A stretch of DNA of 64,000 nucleotides from Pseudomonas sp. v388 (GCF_003935425.1 NZ_RHQN01000002.1:620001-684000); one strand, 5' to 3'; shown: positions 9,876-20,533, numbered from the stretch's first letter. Numbers and translations are program-made. The notes: a model not told the origin generated them from the sequence alone.

Positions 9876-12371
9876 ATGCCCGACCTGCTTGACCGCTACC
9901 CGCATTCCGAGGGTACTTATCACGAGATGCTCGATGCCGGCGGCGCCATTCGGCCGCATTGGCAGCGCCTGTATGAAAACATGCAGCGCAGCTCGGCGGC
10001 TCAACTGGTCCAGCGTCAGGCGCTGCTGACCCGGCAGATTCAGGAAAACGGCGTCACCTACAACGTCTATGCCGACCCCAAGGGCGCGGACCGGCCCTGG
10101 GAGCTGGATCTGCTGCCCCACGTGATTCCGGCCGATGAGTGGCAAGACGTCGCTGCGGGCATCGCTCAGCGTGCGCGATTGCTCAATGCCGTGCTGGCCG
10201 ATCTCTACGGGCCGCAGACGTTGATCGCCGACGGCCTGTTGCCGGCGGAACTGGTGTTCGGCCACAACAATTTTCTCTGGCCGTGCCAGGGCGTCACTCC
10301 GCCGGAAGGCACCTTCCTGCACATGTATGCCGTGGACCTGGCGCGCACACCCGACGGGCGCTGGTGGGTTACCGCCGACCGCACCCAGGCGCCGTCGGGC
10401 GCCGGTTATGCCCTGGAGAATCGACAGAGCGTGGCGCGGGCGTTGCCCGATACCTACCGTGATCTGCAGGTCCGCCACCTGACCGGTTTCTTCGGCACCT
10501 TGCAGCAAACCCTGGCACGTCAGGCGCCCACCAGCAGCGAAGCGCCGTTGGTGGTGGTGCTGACGCCGGGCCGTTTCAACGAAAGCTACTTCGAACACCT
10601 GTATCTCGCCCGCCAGCTGGGTTATCCACTGGTGGAAGGCGGCGATCTGACCGTGCGCGACGCAACGGTCTATCTCAAAACCCTGAGTGGCCTGCGCCGG
10701 GTCCACGCGATCATGCGACGGCTGGACGACGATTTCTGCGACCCGCTGGAACTGCGCACCGATTCGGCGCTGGGCGTGCCCGGCCTGCTGGAAGCCGTCC
10801 GGCGCGGCAACGTGCTGGTGGCCAACGCGCTGGGCAGCGGCGTGCTGGAGTCACCCGGCCTGCTGGGTTTCCTGCCGCGCATCAATGAACACCTGTTCGG
10901 TGAGAAGCTGATCCTGCCGTCGGTGGCGACCTGGTGGTGCGGCGAGCCGCCGGTCATGGCTCAGGCACTGGAGAAGCTGCCTGAGCTGTTGATCAAGCCG
11001 GCATTTCCATCCCAGCGTTTCGCGCCGGTGTTCGGTCGTGACCTCAGCGAGGCACAGCGTCAGGAACTGGCGCTGCGCATTCAGGCCCGGCCTTATGCCT
11101 ATGTGGCACAAGAGCTGGCGCAGTTGTCCCAGGCGCCGGTGCTGCAACCTGACGGCACCGGTTTGCAGCCGCGGGCGATCGGCATGCGGGTTTACGCCGT
11201 CGCCAGCCAGGATGGCTATCGTGTGTTGCCCGGTGGCCTGACTCGCGTGGCGGCTGAGGCCGATGCCGATGTGGTTTCCATGCAGCGCGGCGGAGCCAGC
11301 AAGGACACGTGGGTGCTCGGCGAGCGTTCACACCTGGGCGAGCCGTGGAAAGGCCAGCGGCCGCTGGGCGTGTATGACCTGATCCGTCGCGATCCGTATT
11401 TGCCCTCGCGGGTTGTGGAAAATCTGTATTGGTTCGGCCGTTATTGCGAGCGTTGTGACGACAGCGCCCGACTGCTGCGTATCGTGCTCACCCGCTATGT
11501 AGACGGCGACGACCCGGCTGCGTTGCAGGCGGCGGTCGAGCTGGGTGATTCCCTGGGGCTGCTGCCCGAAGTGGAGGAGGGGCAGAGTCTGCCTGATCGT
11601 CTGCTGGTCGCGCTGCTCGGCCAGGAGTGGCCGTTCAGCCTGCGGGCCAACCTGCAGCGCCTGCAGTGGGCCGCCTCGCAGGTGCGCGGCAAGCTTTCCC
11701 GGGAAAACTGGCAGGCGTTGGTGGAACTGCAGCGCGAAGCCTTGAGCCTGGACACGGACGAGCCGGATTTTGGCGAGTTGCTGGACTTTCTCAACCGGCT
11801 GGTGATGTCGTTGGCGGCGTTGTCGGGCTTTGCCCTGGACGACATGACCCGCGACGAAGGCTGGAGCTTTCTGATGATCGGCCGACGGATCGAGCGCCTG
11901 AAGTTTCTCAGCGCCAGCCTGGCGGGCTTTTTGCGCAGCGCGGCCGTATCCGATCAGGCCGGCCTGGAGTGGTTGCTGGAACTGGGCAACAGCAGCATCA
12001 CCTATCGCTCGCGTTACATGGCCGTGCCGCATCTGATTCCGGTGCTGGACTTGCTGCTGCTCGACGAACAGAACCCCCATGCCGTGCTGTTCCAGCTCAA
12101 GCTGGTGCAGCGTTCATTACGCCGCCTGAATGAGGATTTCGGCGCGCCGCGTGACAACAGCCTTGCAGTGCTGAGTCAGCGCCTGGCCGGCTTCGATCTG
12201 GCCAGCCTGGAGAATCCATTGTTCGGCGAGGGTAGCGTTCGCGCCGTGCTCGACGGTCTGGCCGACCTGCTGAACGCAGTCGGCGATGGCTGCGGTCAGG
12301 TGTCCGATCGCCTGGCGTTGCGCCATTTCGCCCATGTCGATGATGTCAGCCAGCGCACGGTGTCCGTCTGA
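9876..12371 (+). CDS. Circularly permuted ATP-grasp / alpha-E fusion protein
   Basis: An 831-residue fusion. Residues up to about 480 are a circularly permuted ATP-grasp domain of the kind predicted to ligate a carboxylate to an amine (GVTYNVYADPKG, FGHNNFLWPC and LPSVATWWCGEP segments). The C-terminal part, from about RVVENLYWFGRYCERC, is the helical alpha-E domain found only with this system. The start follows the 13-bp hairpin with a weak ribosome-binding sequence. It overlaps the next gene by one base, so the two are probably translationally coupled. Domain assignment is secure; the substrate is not known. Confidence 0.87.
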   Translation: MPDLLDRYPHSEGTYHEMLDAGGAIRPHWQRLYENMQRSSAAQLVQRQALLTRQIQENGVTYNVYADPKGADRPWELDLLPHVIPADEWQDVAAGIAQRARLLNAVLADLYGPQTLIADGLLPAELVFGHNNFLWPCQGVTPPEGTFLHMYAVDLARTPDGRWWVTADRTQAPSGAGYALENRQSVARALPDTYRDLQVRHLTGFFGTLQQTLARQAPTSSEAPLVVVLTPGRFNESYFEHLYLARQLGYPLVEGGDLTVRDATVYLKTLSGLRRVHAIMRRLDDDFCDPLELRTDSALGVPGLLEAVRRGNVLVANALGSGVLESPGLLGFLPRINEHLFGEKLILPSVATWWCGEPPVMAQALEKLPELLIKPAFPSQRFAPVFGRDLSEAQRQELALRIQARPYAYVAQELAQLSQAPVLQPDGTGLQPRAIGMRVYAVASQDGYRVLPGGLTRVAAEADADVVSMQRGGASKDTWVLGERSHLGEPWKGQRPLGVYDLIRRDPYLPSRVVENLYWFGRYCERCDDSARLLRIVLTRYVDGDDPAALQAAVELGDSLGLLPEVEEGQSLPDRLLVALLGQEWPFSLRANLQRLQWAASQVRGKLSRENWQALVELQREALSLDTDEPDFGELLDFLNRLVMSLAALSGFALDDMTRDEGWSFLMIGRRIERLKFLSASLAGFLRSAAVSDQAGLEWLLELGNSSITYRSRYMAVPHLIPVLDLLLLDEQNPHAVLFQLKLVQRSLRRLNEDFGAPRDNSLAVLSQRLAGFDLASLENPLFGEGSVRAVLDGLADLLNAVGDGCGQVSDRLALRHFAHVDDVSQRTVSV

Positions 12372-13264
12372 TGAGCGCCCTGTACCAGATCCTTCACGAC
12401 ACCCACTACAAGTACGACAGCCCGGTGTCGCTGGCCAAGCAACTGGCGCATTTGTGGCCGCGCAGTAACCCGCGGCAGCGCTGCATCGAACAGCACCTGG
12501 AAGTGTTTCCCACGCCTACCAGCCGGCGTGACGAACTGGATGTGTTCGGCAACCCGCTGACCCGCCTGGCTTTCGAACGCCCTCACGACGAGTTGCAGGT
12601 CAACGCGCGGCTGAGAATCGAAGTGCTGGAACGGCCCTTTCTGGATTTCGACCTGTCGCCGGAATGGGAGATCACCCGCAACGCGCTGAGCTACAGTGCC
12701 CGGCCCATGACTCCCGACATGCTCGAAGCCTGCCGCTACCGCTTCGAATCGCCTTACGTGCATCTCAAGCAGTCCTTTACCGAGTTCTCCGCCGATTGCT
12801 TCGCGCCCGGCAGGCCACTGTTGCTCTGCGTGCAGGCGCTGATGGAAAAGATCTTCGACGAGTTCACCTTCGACGCCGAAGCGACCCAGGTCGCGACCCC
12901 GCTGGTGGAGGTGCTGGAGCGGCGCCGCGGGGTCTGCCAGGACTTCGCTCACCTGATGCTCGCCTGTCTGCGCTCCCGTGGCCTGGCGGCGCGGTATGTC
13001 AGCGGTTATCTGCTGACCCAGCCACCGCCCGGCCAGCCGCGACTGATCGGCGCCGACGCATCCCATGCCTGGATTTCAGTGTTCTGCCCGGCGTCGGGCT
13101 GGGTGGATTTCGATCCGACCAACAATGTACAGCCGGCGCTGGAGCACATCAGTCTGGCGTGGGGGCGGGACTTTTCCGACGTTTCGCCGTTGCGCGGGGT
13201 GATCCTGGGCGGTGGTCATCATGACCCTGAAGTACGTGTCACGGTCATGCCCATCGAAGCGTGA
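12371..13264 (+). CDS. Transglutaminase-like family protein
   Basis: A 297-residue protein with an N-terminal beta domain common to bacterial transglutaminase-like proteins (starting YQILHDTHYKYDSPVS) and a catalytic core. The triad is C189 (RRGVCQDFAH), H232 (DASHAWISVF) and D248 (WVDFDPTNN). It is shorter than the transglutaminase opening the cluster and lacks DUF2126. The ATG overlaps the stop of the ATP-grasp gene (TGATG). In predicted peptide-ligase clusters such a protein is proposed to cleave or transfer the isopeptide made by the ligase. No signal peptide is seen, so it is probably cytoplasmic. Confidence 0.87.
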   Translation: MSALYQILHDTHYKYDSPVSLAKQLAHLWPRSNPRQRCIEQHLEVFPTPTSRRDELDVFGNPLTRLAFERPHDELQVNARLRIEVLERPFLDFDLSPEWEITRNALSYSARPMTPDMLEACRYRFESPYVHLKQSFTEFSADCFAPGRPLLLCVQALMEKIFDEFTFDAEATQVATPLVEVLERRRGVCQDFAHLMLACLRSRGLAARYVSGYLLTQPPPGQPRLIGADASHAWISVFCPASGWVDFDPTNNVQPALEHISLAWGRDFSDVSPLRGVILGGGHHDPEVRVTVMPIEA

Positions 13265-13310
13265 CACTTCCTGCATTAATTAACCACGCCGGTGAATCGT
13301 CTATTCGGGG

Positions 13311-13415
13311 TCAGGCCATGTGCCGGACCCGGTCATAGGCATCGTGCGGGCTGGTGGCACTCGCTCCGCAGGCATAGGCGGCAAGCAAACTGCGAAACAG
13401 GCTGTTGAACTGCAT
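13311..13415 (-). CDS. Small hypothetical protein, 34 residues
   Basis: Opposite-strand micro-ORF starting MQFNSLFRSLLAAYACG and ending DAYDRVRHMA. Its ATG (13413-13415) has an 'aaggagcg' six bases upstream, one of the better ribosome-binding sites in the region. The first half is hydrophobic, the second polar and basic. It lies in the 367-base gap between the transglutaminase and azurin genes, and its 3' end is 46 bases from the convergent transglutaminase stop. No family recognised; translation is inferred from the ribosome-binding site only. Confidence 0.45.
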   Translation of the reverse strand: MQFNSLFRSLLAAYACGASATSPHDAYDRVRHMA

Positions 13416-13631
13416 GATGGCGCTCCTTGAGTGACAATGCACCGAGGGTAGACGGGCCGGCGCGTAGTGGCTGTTTGATTGTCTTGATCGTATCGATAGC
13501 GGATCTGCACGCCGTTGCCGCACCTTGATCCGCCGGCTCGTTCCGAGGCGCTTTGACGCAGGTCATTGGCACCCGATGCCGGATCAGGCAGTCTCTTCCC
13601 ATTCTTGAAATACCCTGCCTTGGAGATTCAT

Positions 13632-14078
13632 ATGATTCGCAAGCTTGTAGCGGTTTCCCTGTTGACGCTGGCCAGTGGTCAATTGCTCGCCGCCGAGTGC
13701 TCCACCACCGTCGATTCCACCGACCAGATGTCGTTCGACACCAAAGCCATCGTGATCGACAAAAGCTGCAAGGCGTTCACGGTCAACCTGACCCATTCCG
13801 GCAACCTGCCGAAGAATGTCATGGGTCATAACTGGGTCATGAGCAAGGCCGCCGACATGAACGCCGTAGCCAGCGAAGGCATGGGCGCCGGTATCGACAA
13901 GAGTTATCTCAAGGAAGGCGACGCTCGGGTGATCGCTCACACCAAAATGATTGGCGCCGGAGAAAAGGATTCGGTGACCTTCGACGTCTCGAAGCTCGAC
14001 CCTGCGGAAAAGTACGCGTTCTTCTGCACCTTCCCGGGCCACATCAGCATGATGAAGGGTGACGTCACCCTGAAGTAA
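13632..14078 (+). CDS. azu: Azurin (type 1 copper protein)
   Basis: Periplasmic blue copper electron carrier linked to denitrification and redox stress. The 148-residue precursor has a 20-residue Sec signal ([20 protein letters not shown]) and a 128-residue mature protein. Copper ligands are visible as the His in GHNWVM and the Cys, His and Met in [10 protein letters not shown]; the N-terminal AECSTTV supplies one half of the usual disulfide. The frame is open upstream to 13566, but the ATG at 13632 gives the exact signal sequence. It sits next to nadE-pncB as in P. aeruginosa. No clear ANR box was found upstream. Confidence 0.97.
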   Translation: MIRKLVAVSLLTLASGQLLAAECSTTVDSTDQMSFDTKAIVIDKSCKAFTVNLTHSGNLPKNVMGHNWVMSKAADMNAVASEGMGAGIDKSYLKEGDARVIAHTKMIGAGEKDSVTFDVSKLDPAEKYAFFCTFPGHISMMKGDVTLK

Positions 14079-14093
14079 CGGTGTCCACCTGCC

Positions 14094-14267
14094 GTAGGAG
14101 CAAGCTGGCTTGAAGCAGATGTATCGGCTGTAGATAAGCCTTCGCGGACGAGTCCGCTCCCACGGATTCCCAAAACTGTAGGAGCGAGCTCGCTCGCGAA
14201 GAGGCCGGTACATCCACAGCCGATGTGGCGGCGGTGAATACGCTTCGCGAGCAAGCTCGCTCCTGCA
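14094..14267. repeat. Two REP doublets between azurin and nadE
   Basis: A degenerate pair (about 14094-14163, 'gtaggagcaagctggctt' to 'gcggacgagtccgctccca') is followed by a well-kept pair (14178-14267, 'gtaggagcgagctcgctcgc' to 'cgcgagcaagctcgctcct'). They fill the gap between two convergent genes, where they may help terminate both transcripts. Confidence 0.75.
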
Positions 14268-14295
14268 GGTTTTTACGTCCGGCACAGTATCTGGG

Positions 14296-15123
14296 TCACG
14301 GCGCGTAGGGCTGTTCGCGCTTGTGCTGGGTTTTGCGGTAGGTGTCGATGATGATCTTCGCCACGTCTTCGCCAACCGGCTGGCCATGCAGGAAGGCATC
14401 GATTTCCGCGTAGGTCACGCCATGGGCGGCTTCGTCGGGTTTGCCCGGTGTCAGGTCTTCAAGATCCGCTGTAGGCACCTTTTCCACCAATGCATCGGGC
14501 GCGCCGAAATCCCGGGCGATGGCACGTACCTGATTTTTCACCAGGCCGCTGAGCGGAGCGAGGTCGCACGCGCCATCGCCAAACTTGGTGAAAAAGCCCA
14601 TCACCGCTTCCGCCGCATGGTCGGTACCGATCACCAGGCCCTGGCAAGCGCCGGCGATGGTGTACTGCGCTACCATGCGCATCCGCGCCTTGGTATTGCC
14701 CAGCACGAAGTCCACGGTGCTGGCGTCCAGTTTCTCGAAGCTCTTGATCTCCGAAGCCATGGACTTGACGCTGCCGCCGATGTTTACCGTGTGCAGCTCG
14801 TCCGGCTTGATGAAGTCCAGGCAGGCCTGGGCTTCGTGCTCATCTTTCTGCACCACATACGGCAGGCGTACCGCGATGAAGCGATAGCCGTCATCGCCCG
14901 TCGTCTCGCGCAGTTCACTGACGGCGCGCTGGGCCAGCAATCCGGCAGTAAGGGAGTCGACGCCGCCGCTGATGCCCAGCACCAGCGTCTTGAGGCGCGC
15001 ATTGCGCAGGCAATCCTTGATGAAATCGACACGGCGAGCGACCTCGGCCTGCAAGGCGGTGCGGTCGGCAAAGGGTGGCTGGACCTTGAGCTGTTCAGCG
15101 ATCTCTAGCTGTGCGGCGTGCAT
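14296..15123 (-). CDS. nadE: NH3-dependent NAD+ synthetase
   Basis: Amidates nicotinate adenine dinucleotide to NAD+ with ATP, the last step of NAD synthesis. The 275-residue length fits the ammonia-dependent form with no glutaminase domain. The pyrophosphate-binding loop SGGVDS is at residues 52-57 in [11 protein letters not shown], and [23 protein letters not shown]-type residues of the NaAD pocket are present. It lies 35 bases downstream of pncB on the same strand, so the two NAD-salvage steps are probably co-transcribed. Confidence 0.97.
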   Translation of the reverse strand: MHAAQLEIAEQLKVQPPFADRTALQAEVARRVDFIKDCLRNARLKTLVLGISGGVDSLTAGLLAQRAVSELRETTGDDGYRFIAVRLPYVVQKDEHEAQACLDFIKPDELHTVNIGGSVKSMASEIKSFEKLDASTVDFVLGNTKARMRMVAQYTIAGACQGLVIGTDHAAEAVMGFFTKFGDGACDLAPLSGLVKNQVRAIARDFGAPDALVEKVPTADLEDLTPGKPDEAAHGVTYAEIDAFLHGQPVGEDVAKIIIDTYRKTQHKREQPYAP

Positions 15124-15158
15124 GATTCACTCCTTGTCAGTGGGATACATTCAAGCGG

Positions 15159-16373
15159 TTATTCAGGCGCAGACTCGGCAGGGACCTTGAACACATGCCG
15201 CAGGTAGGCGACGAAGTTGGGGTCCTTGCACTGGGTCTTGCCCGGCTCATCGGAAATCTTGGCGACGGCCTGCCCCGCGCACGCAGTCATTTTCAGGACC
15301 ATGTTCATCGGCGCAATACCCGGAATGTCTGCCGTCAGGTTGGTGCCAATACCAAAGCTCACATTGATACGTCCACGCAGCGCGCGAAAAATTCCCAGTG
15401 CTTTGGGCAGCGTCAGCCCATCGGAGAACACCAGGGTCTTGCTCATGGGGTCGATACCCAGGCGCTGGTAATGGGTGATGCATTTTTCGGCCCACAGCAC
15501 CGGGTCGCCCGAGTCGTGGCGCAGGCCGTCGAACAGTTTGGCGAAGTACAGATCGAAGTCGCGCAGGAAGGCATCGGTGGTGATGCAGTCGGTCAGGGCG
15601 ATCCCCAGCAGCCCGCGATATTCGCGAACCCAGCAATCGAGCGCAGCAATCTGGCTGTCGATCAGGCGCGGGCCGAGCTGCTGGTGAGCCATGATCCATT
15701 CATGGGCCATGGTCCCCAAGGGTTTGATATCCAGCTCACGGGCCAGATGCACGTTGCTGGTGCCGACGAACTGGCCGGGGAAATCGCGCTTGAGCACGCT
15801 GACGATCTCTTCCTGAACACGGTAGGAAAACCGTCGCCGAGTACCGAAGTCCGCCACCTTGAGTTCCGCCAGTTCGTCAGGGGTCGCGTTGGTGGTAAGC
15901 CATTCGAACTTGTCGTACAGGCGCTCCCGGGCCTGGCTCAGCAGGATTTCGGGATAGCGATGCCGGTTGCGCACTTCGCTGACGATCGCCAGCAAAGGCA
16001 CCTCGAACAGAATCACATGCAGCCAGGGGCCGTGCAGGCGGATGCACAGCTCGTCATTCTCGATGCTGGTCTTCACGTAGCGGGTGTTGAAGCGGAACAG
16101 GCCGAGAAAGCGCAGGAAGTCGGGTTTCAGAAAGCTGATGCGCTCCAGAAACACCAGGTGTTCGGGGCTGAGCGACAGCTCGCACAGCAACTCGATCTGC
16201 CGCTGGATCTCACCCAGATAGGGCCGAAGGTCTTCGCCGTTGCGGCAGCGGAATTCCCACTCGACGTCTACGTTGGGGTAGTTGTGCAGCACGGCCTGCA
16301 TCATGGTCAGCTTGTAGAAATCGGTATCGAGCAGGTTCTGCACGATGCGATTGGAGAAGGCGCTCTCGCTCAT
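15159..16373 (-). CDS. pncB: Nicotinate phosphoribosyltransferase
   Basis: Converts nicotinate and PRPP to nicotinate mononucleotide, feeding the Preiss-Handler route that ends with the adjacent NadE. The 404-residue protein shows the family's N-terminal [15 protein letters not shown], the GTMAHEW segment carrying the autophosphorylated His, and FGIGTNLT near the C-terminus in the phosphate-binding region. Likely first gene of a pncB-nadE operon reading leftward. The divergent side is the long leader of the amino-acid transporter. Confidence 0.97.
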   Translation of the reverse strand: MSESAFSNRIVQNLLDTDFYKLTMMQAVLHNYPNVDVEWEFRCRNGEDLRPYLGEIQRQIELLCELSLSPEHLVFLERISFLKPDFLRFLGLFRFNTRYVKTSIENDELCIRLHGPWLHVILFEVPLLAIVSEVRNRHRYPEILLSQARERLYDKFEWLTTNATPDELAELKVADFGTRRRFSYRVQEEIVSVLKRDFPGQFVGTSNVHLARELDIKPLGTMAHEWIMAHQQLGPRLIDSQIAALDCWVREYRGLLGIALTDCITTDAFLRDFDLYFAKLFDGLRHDSGDPVLWAEKCITHYQRLGIDPMSKTLVFSDGLTLPKALGIFRALRGRINVSFGIGTNLTADIPGIAPMNMVLKMTACAGQAVAKISDEPGKTQCKDPNFVAYLRHVFKVPAESAPE

Positions 16374-16936
16374 CGGACGCTCCAGGCAGGCCCGTTGCCA
16401 GACCCGGCCGCATTAAGGATCAAATGCCATGATGTTCGCAGGCGAGCCTCCGGCCGCGATCAGACGCATTGTTTGTGCGCGATATGATGCCAGCCATTGT
16501 CGGCCAGCGACACTTCTTTGCCGCGAGGCAGACGCTTCCAGCCGCGATATTCATCTCCACCGCCAGGCCGTTGCCCCTGATTGACGCAACCGCTGGCGTG
16601 CGCGAGCGGCAATCGTGCGCACCCTGCGAACGCAGGATCGCCGCCTGGCCACGTGCGTTGATCGTTGCGGTATTTTTCGCCGCTTCCACTAACCTCAAAT
16701 GGTGCGTCTCGTATCGGGCGCGCACCGACGGTGTGCAGTTCGGTGACGTATCGCGTTACAGGGAAATTCGCCGTTGTTGCCCGCACGGGTTGCAAGTTCT
16801 GCTGCGATGGGTTGCACAAGCAGGGTCCCACAGTTGCACCTTGCGCGAGATAGACGGTTGCACGCCCTTTCTGTCGCAAGCTGCAGCGGCGCGAAATGCA
16901 CCACGCAGACCGATGCATGGCGCTTTTAAAAAGTGA
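16374..16936. other. Gene-free region between pncB and the amino-acid ABC operon
   Basis: About 560 bases between divergent genes. Reading frames exist on both strands, but none has a convincing ribosome-binding site or recognisable protein. The right part has several TTGCAC-type words, one of which (16813-16829, TGCACA-N5-GGTCCC) loosely resembles an NtrC site about 140 bases before the predicted start of the transporter transcript. Otherwise nothing identifiable. Confidence 0.5.
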
Positions 16937-16952
16937 TGGCACGGCCCTTGCT
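16937..16952 (+). promoter_or_regulatory. Sigma-54 promoter of the amino-acid ABC operon
   Basis: TGGCACGGCCCTTGCT matches the RpoN consensus TGGCACRNNNNTTGCW at every defined position, including the GG-N10-GC core. Predicted transcription start near 16963 gives a leader of about 47 bases with 'tcaggag' before the ATG at 17010. Expression should therefore need RpoN and an enhancer-binding activator such as NtrC. Confidence 0.85.
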
Positions 16953-17009
16953 CTCAGCAAATCCTGTAGTTGCAGTGCTAATTAAAAAAAATCCTCAGGA
17001 GCACCACTC

Positions 17010-18146
17010 ATGTCGCATACGTTTTACAGGAAAGGTTTTCTGGCAATCGCAGTGGCAACTGCATTGGGCGTGTCTTCGTTTGCGCAGGCGGACGTGCATA
17101 TCGGTGTGGCAGGCCCGATGACCGGCGCCAATGCGTCGTTTGGTGAGCAATACATGAAGGGCGCGCAGGCAGCTGCCGACGCCATCAATGCGGCGGGCGG
17201 TGTGAATGGGGAAAAAATCGTACTGGTCGCTGGCGATGACGCCTGCGAGCCCAAGCAAGCGGTGGCCGTGGCCAACCGTTTGATCGACCAGAACAAGGTC
17301 ATCGGCGTTGTCGGCCACTTCTGCTCCTCGTCGACCATCCCGGCCTCCGAAATCTACAGCGATGCGGGCGTGATCGCCATTACACCCGGCTCGACCAACC
17401 CGCAGGTCACCGAGCGCGGCATGAAAGAGATGTTCCGCATGTGTGGCCGTGACGACCAGCAAGGTATCGTCGCTGGCGACTACATCGTCGACGTTCTCAA
17501 GGCCAAGAAAGTCGCGGTCATCCACGACAAGGACACCTACGGCCAAGGCCTGGCCGATGCCACCCAGATCCAGCTCAAGAAGCGTGGCGTCGCGCCGGTT
17601 CTGTATGAAGGTCTGACCCGAGGCGAGAAAGACTTCAGCGCCCTGGTGACCAAGATCCGCTCGGTCGGTGCCGATGTCGTCTATTTCGGCGGCCTGCACC
17701 CCGAAGCCGGTCCGCTGGTACGCCAGATGCGTGAGCAGGGCCTCAAGGACGTGAAGTTCATGTCCGACGACGGCATCGTGACCGACGAACTGGTGACCAC
17801 CGCAGGCGGCGCGCAGTACGTCGACGGCGTCTACATGACCTTTGGTGCCGACCCGCGCGCACTGCCGGACAGCAAGGCGGTGGTGGACCAGTTCCGCAAG
17901 TCCGGTTACGAGCCTGAAGGCTATACCCTCTACGCCTACGCTTCGCTCCAGGCCCTGGCTGCCGGCTTCAACGGCGCCAAGTCCAACAAGGGCGAAGATG
18001 CTGCCGTGTGGCTCAAGGCCAACCCGGTCAAGACCGTCATGGGCGAGAAGGCCTGGGATGCCAAGGGTGACTTGAAAGTCTCGGACTACGTGGTCTATCA
18101 GTGGGATGCCACCGGTAAATACAAGCAGCTCGAAACGCAGAAGTAA
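17010..18146 (+). CDS. Branched-chain amino acid ABC transporter substrate-binding protein
   Basis: Periplasmic ligand-binding component (Leu/Ile/Val-binding type I fold) for the downstream permease and ATPases. The 378-residue precursor has a Sec signal ending at about SSFAQA|DVHIGVAGPMTG. The mature part carries the family's GGVNGEKI, DDACEPKQAVAVANR and VGHFCSSST segments. It is clearly diverged from BraC and resembles the second system near urease in P. aeruginosa (PA4913 from memory), so its real ligand could be another amino acid. The sigma-54 promoter upstream and the 10-bp hairpin after the stop suggest it is made in excess over the membrane parts. Confidence 0.92.
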   Translation: MSHTFYRKGFLAIAVATALGVSSFAQADVHIGVAGPMTGANASFGEQYMKGAQAAADAINAAGGVNGEKIVLVAGDDACEPKQAVAVANRLIDQNKVIGVVGHFCSSSTIPASEIYSDAGVIAITPGSTNPQVTERGMKEMFRMCGRDDQQGIVAGDYIVDVLKAKKVAVIHDKDTYGQGLADATQIQLKKRGVAPVLYEGLTRGEKDFSALVTKIRSVGADVVYFGGLHPEAGPLVRQMREQGLKDVKFMSDDGIVTDELVTTAGGAQYVDGVYMTFGADPRALPDSKAVVDQFRKSGYEPEGYTLYAYASLQALAAGFNGAKSNKGEDAAVWLKANPVKTVMGEKAWDAKGDLKVSDYVVYQWDATGKYKQLETQK

Positions 18147-18156
18147 GTCGGACCAC

Positions 18157-18200
18157 GCCGCCCGGCTGTTCGAGGCACCCGCCAGATCACGCCGGGCGGC
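18157..18200. other. Intercistronic hairpin between binding protein and permease
   Basis: GCCGCCCGGC (18157-18166) and GCCGGGCGGC (18191-18200) are perfect reverse complements with a 24-base loop and no T run. A stable structure here would protect the binding-protein mRNA and lower read-through into livH, a common way to set component ratios. Confidence 0.7.
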
Positions 18201-18314
18201 ATGACGATGGGCTCGCCACAGAGCGGGCCTGCGTTGCGCTGTTGCTGCGCTCGTCATTCCCTGGGGAATGGCGGGCGTAATCCTGAGCTGCCTTCAAGTG
18301 TGTGAGCGTGCGTG

Positions 18315-19229
<915 letters not shown>

Positions 19230-19231
19230 GT

Positions 19232-20533
19232 ATGTCTGCTGCTGATACTAAACCTGTTGATATCAAGAAAAGCCTGATCGACGCGGTCGTTGCCGGCCTG
19301 CTGGCGCTGATCGTGTTCGGTCCCATCGTCGGCATCGTGCTGGACGGCTACAGCTTCAACCTGGAGCCGACGCGCGTTGCCTGGCTGGTGGCGGTGGTCA
19401 TGCTCGGCCGCTTCCTCATGAGCCTGTTCCTGCAGACGCCTCGGGGCCTGCGCATGGCCCAGAGCCTGGAAGGTCGCGACTCGGGTGTGCATGTGCTCAA
19501 GCCCGATCACAAGTCGAGCCTGTACTGGATCATTCCGCTGCTGATCGTGATCGCCATCGTCTTCCCGATATTCGCCAACAAGTACGTGCTGACCGTGGTC
19601 ATCCTCGGCCTGATCTATGTGCTGCTGGGCCTTGGCTTGAACATCGTGGTGGGTCTGGCCGGGTTGCTTGACCTGGGCTACGTAGCCTTCTACGCGATTG
19701 GGGCCTACGGTCTGGCGCTGGGTTATCAATATCTGGGCCTGGGCTTCTGGTCGGCGTTGCCGCTGGCGGCAATCGCTGCGGCGCTGGCGGGATGCATTCT
19801 CGGCTTCCCGGTGCTGCGCATGCACGGCGACTATCTGGCCATCGTGACCTTGGGCTTCGGCGAGATCATTCGTCTGGTGCTCAACAACTGGCTGTCCTTC
19901 ACCGGCGGCCCGAACGGCGTCCCGGTGCCGTCGCCGACGTTCTTCGGCCTGGAGTTCGGCCGGCGTGCGCGGGAAGGCGGGGTACCGATCCATGAATACT
20001 TCGGCTTCGATTACAACCCTGACCTGAAATTCCTGTTCATCTACGCGGTGCTGTTCATCGTGGTGCTGGCGGTACTGTTCATCAAACATCGCTTGACCCG
20101 CATGCCGATCGGTCGTGCCTGGGAGGCGTTGCGCGAGGACGAGATCGCCTGCCGTTCGATGGGCCTCAACCATGTGCTGGTCAAGCTGTCGGCGTTCACC
20201 ATTGGTGCCTCGACGGCAGGTCTGGCGGGCGTGTTCTTCGCCAGTTACCAAGGTTTCGTCAACCCGACGTCGTTTACTTTCTTCGAGTCGGCGTTGATTC
20301 TCGCCATCGTGGTACTGGGCGGCATGGGTTCGACGGTCGGCGTGGTCATCGCCGCATTCGTGCTGACCGTCGCGCCTGAACTGCTGCGCAGTTTCTCCGA
20401 ATACCGGGTACTGCTGTTCGGGATTCTGATGGTGCTGATGATGATCTGGCGCCCGCGTGGCCTGATCCGCATCAGCCGCACCGGCGTCAAGCCGCGTAAA
20501 GGTGCCTTGGTTACTGAAGGAGCGGCGCGATGA
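19232..20533 (+). CDS. livM: Branched-chain amino acid ABC transporter permease LivM
   Basis: Second membrane subunit, 433 residues, with a poorly conserved N-terminal extension of about 100 residues holding two or three hydrophobic segments, then the core. YVLLGLGLNIVVGLAGLLDLGYVAFYAIGAY is the LivM signature, and a GASTAGLAGVFFA segment sits near the ATPase-coupling region. The frame is open far upstream but would run across livH, so the ATG two bases after livH is chosen. The stop overlaps the livG start (ATGA). Confidence 0.94.
   Translation: MSAADTKPVDIKKSLIDAVVAGLLALIVFGPIVGIVLDGYSFNLEPTRVAWLVAVVMLGRFLMSLFLQTPRGLRMAQSLEGRDSGVHVLKPDHKSSLYWIIPLLIVIAIVFPIFANKYVLTVVILGLIYVLLGLGLNIVVGLAGLLDLGYVAFYAIGAYGLALGYQYLGLGFWSALPLAAIAAALAGCILGFPVLRMHGDYLAIVTLGFGEIIRLVLNNWLSFTGGPNGVPVPSPTFFGLEFGRRAREGGVPIHEYFGFDYNPDLKFLFIYAVLFIVVLAVLFIKHRLTRMPIGRAWEALREDEIACRSMGLNHVLVKLSAFTIGASTAGLAGVFFASYQGFVNPTSFTFFESALILAIVVLGGMGSTVGVVIAAFVLTVAPELLRSFSEYRVLLFGILMVLMMIWRPRGLIRISRTGVKPRKGALVTEGAAR

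Noticed and set aside
13420-13631. ANR/FNR box upstream of azurin
   Set aside because: TTGAT words occur, but none has a properly spaced ATCAA partner.
16460-16960. Gene in the long leader of the amino-acid transporter
   Set aside because: Overlapping frames on both strands, none with a ribosome-binding site or recognisable protein; one runs into the sigma-54 promoter.
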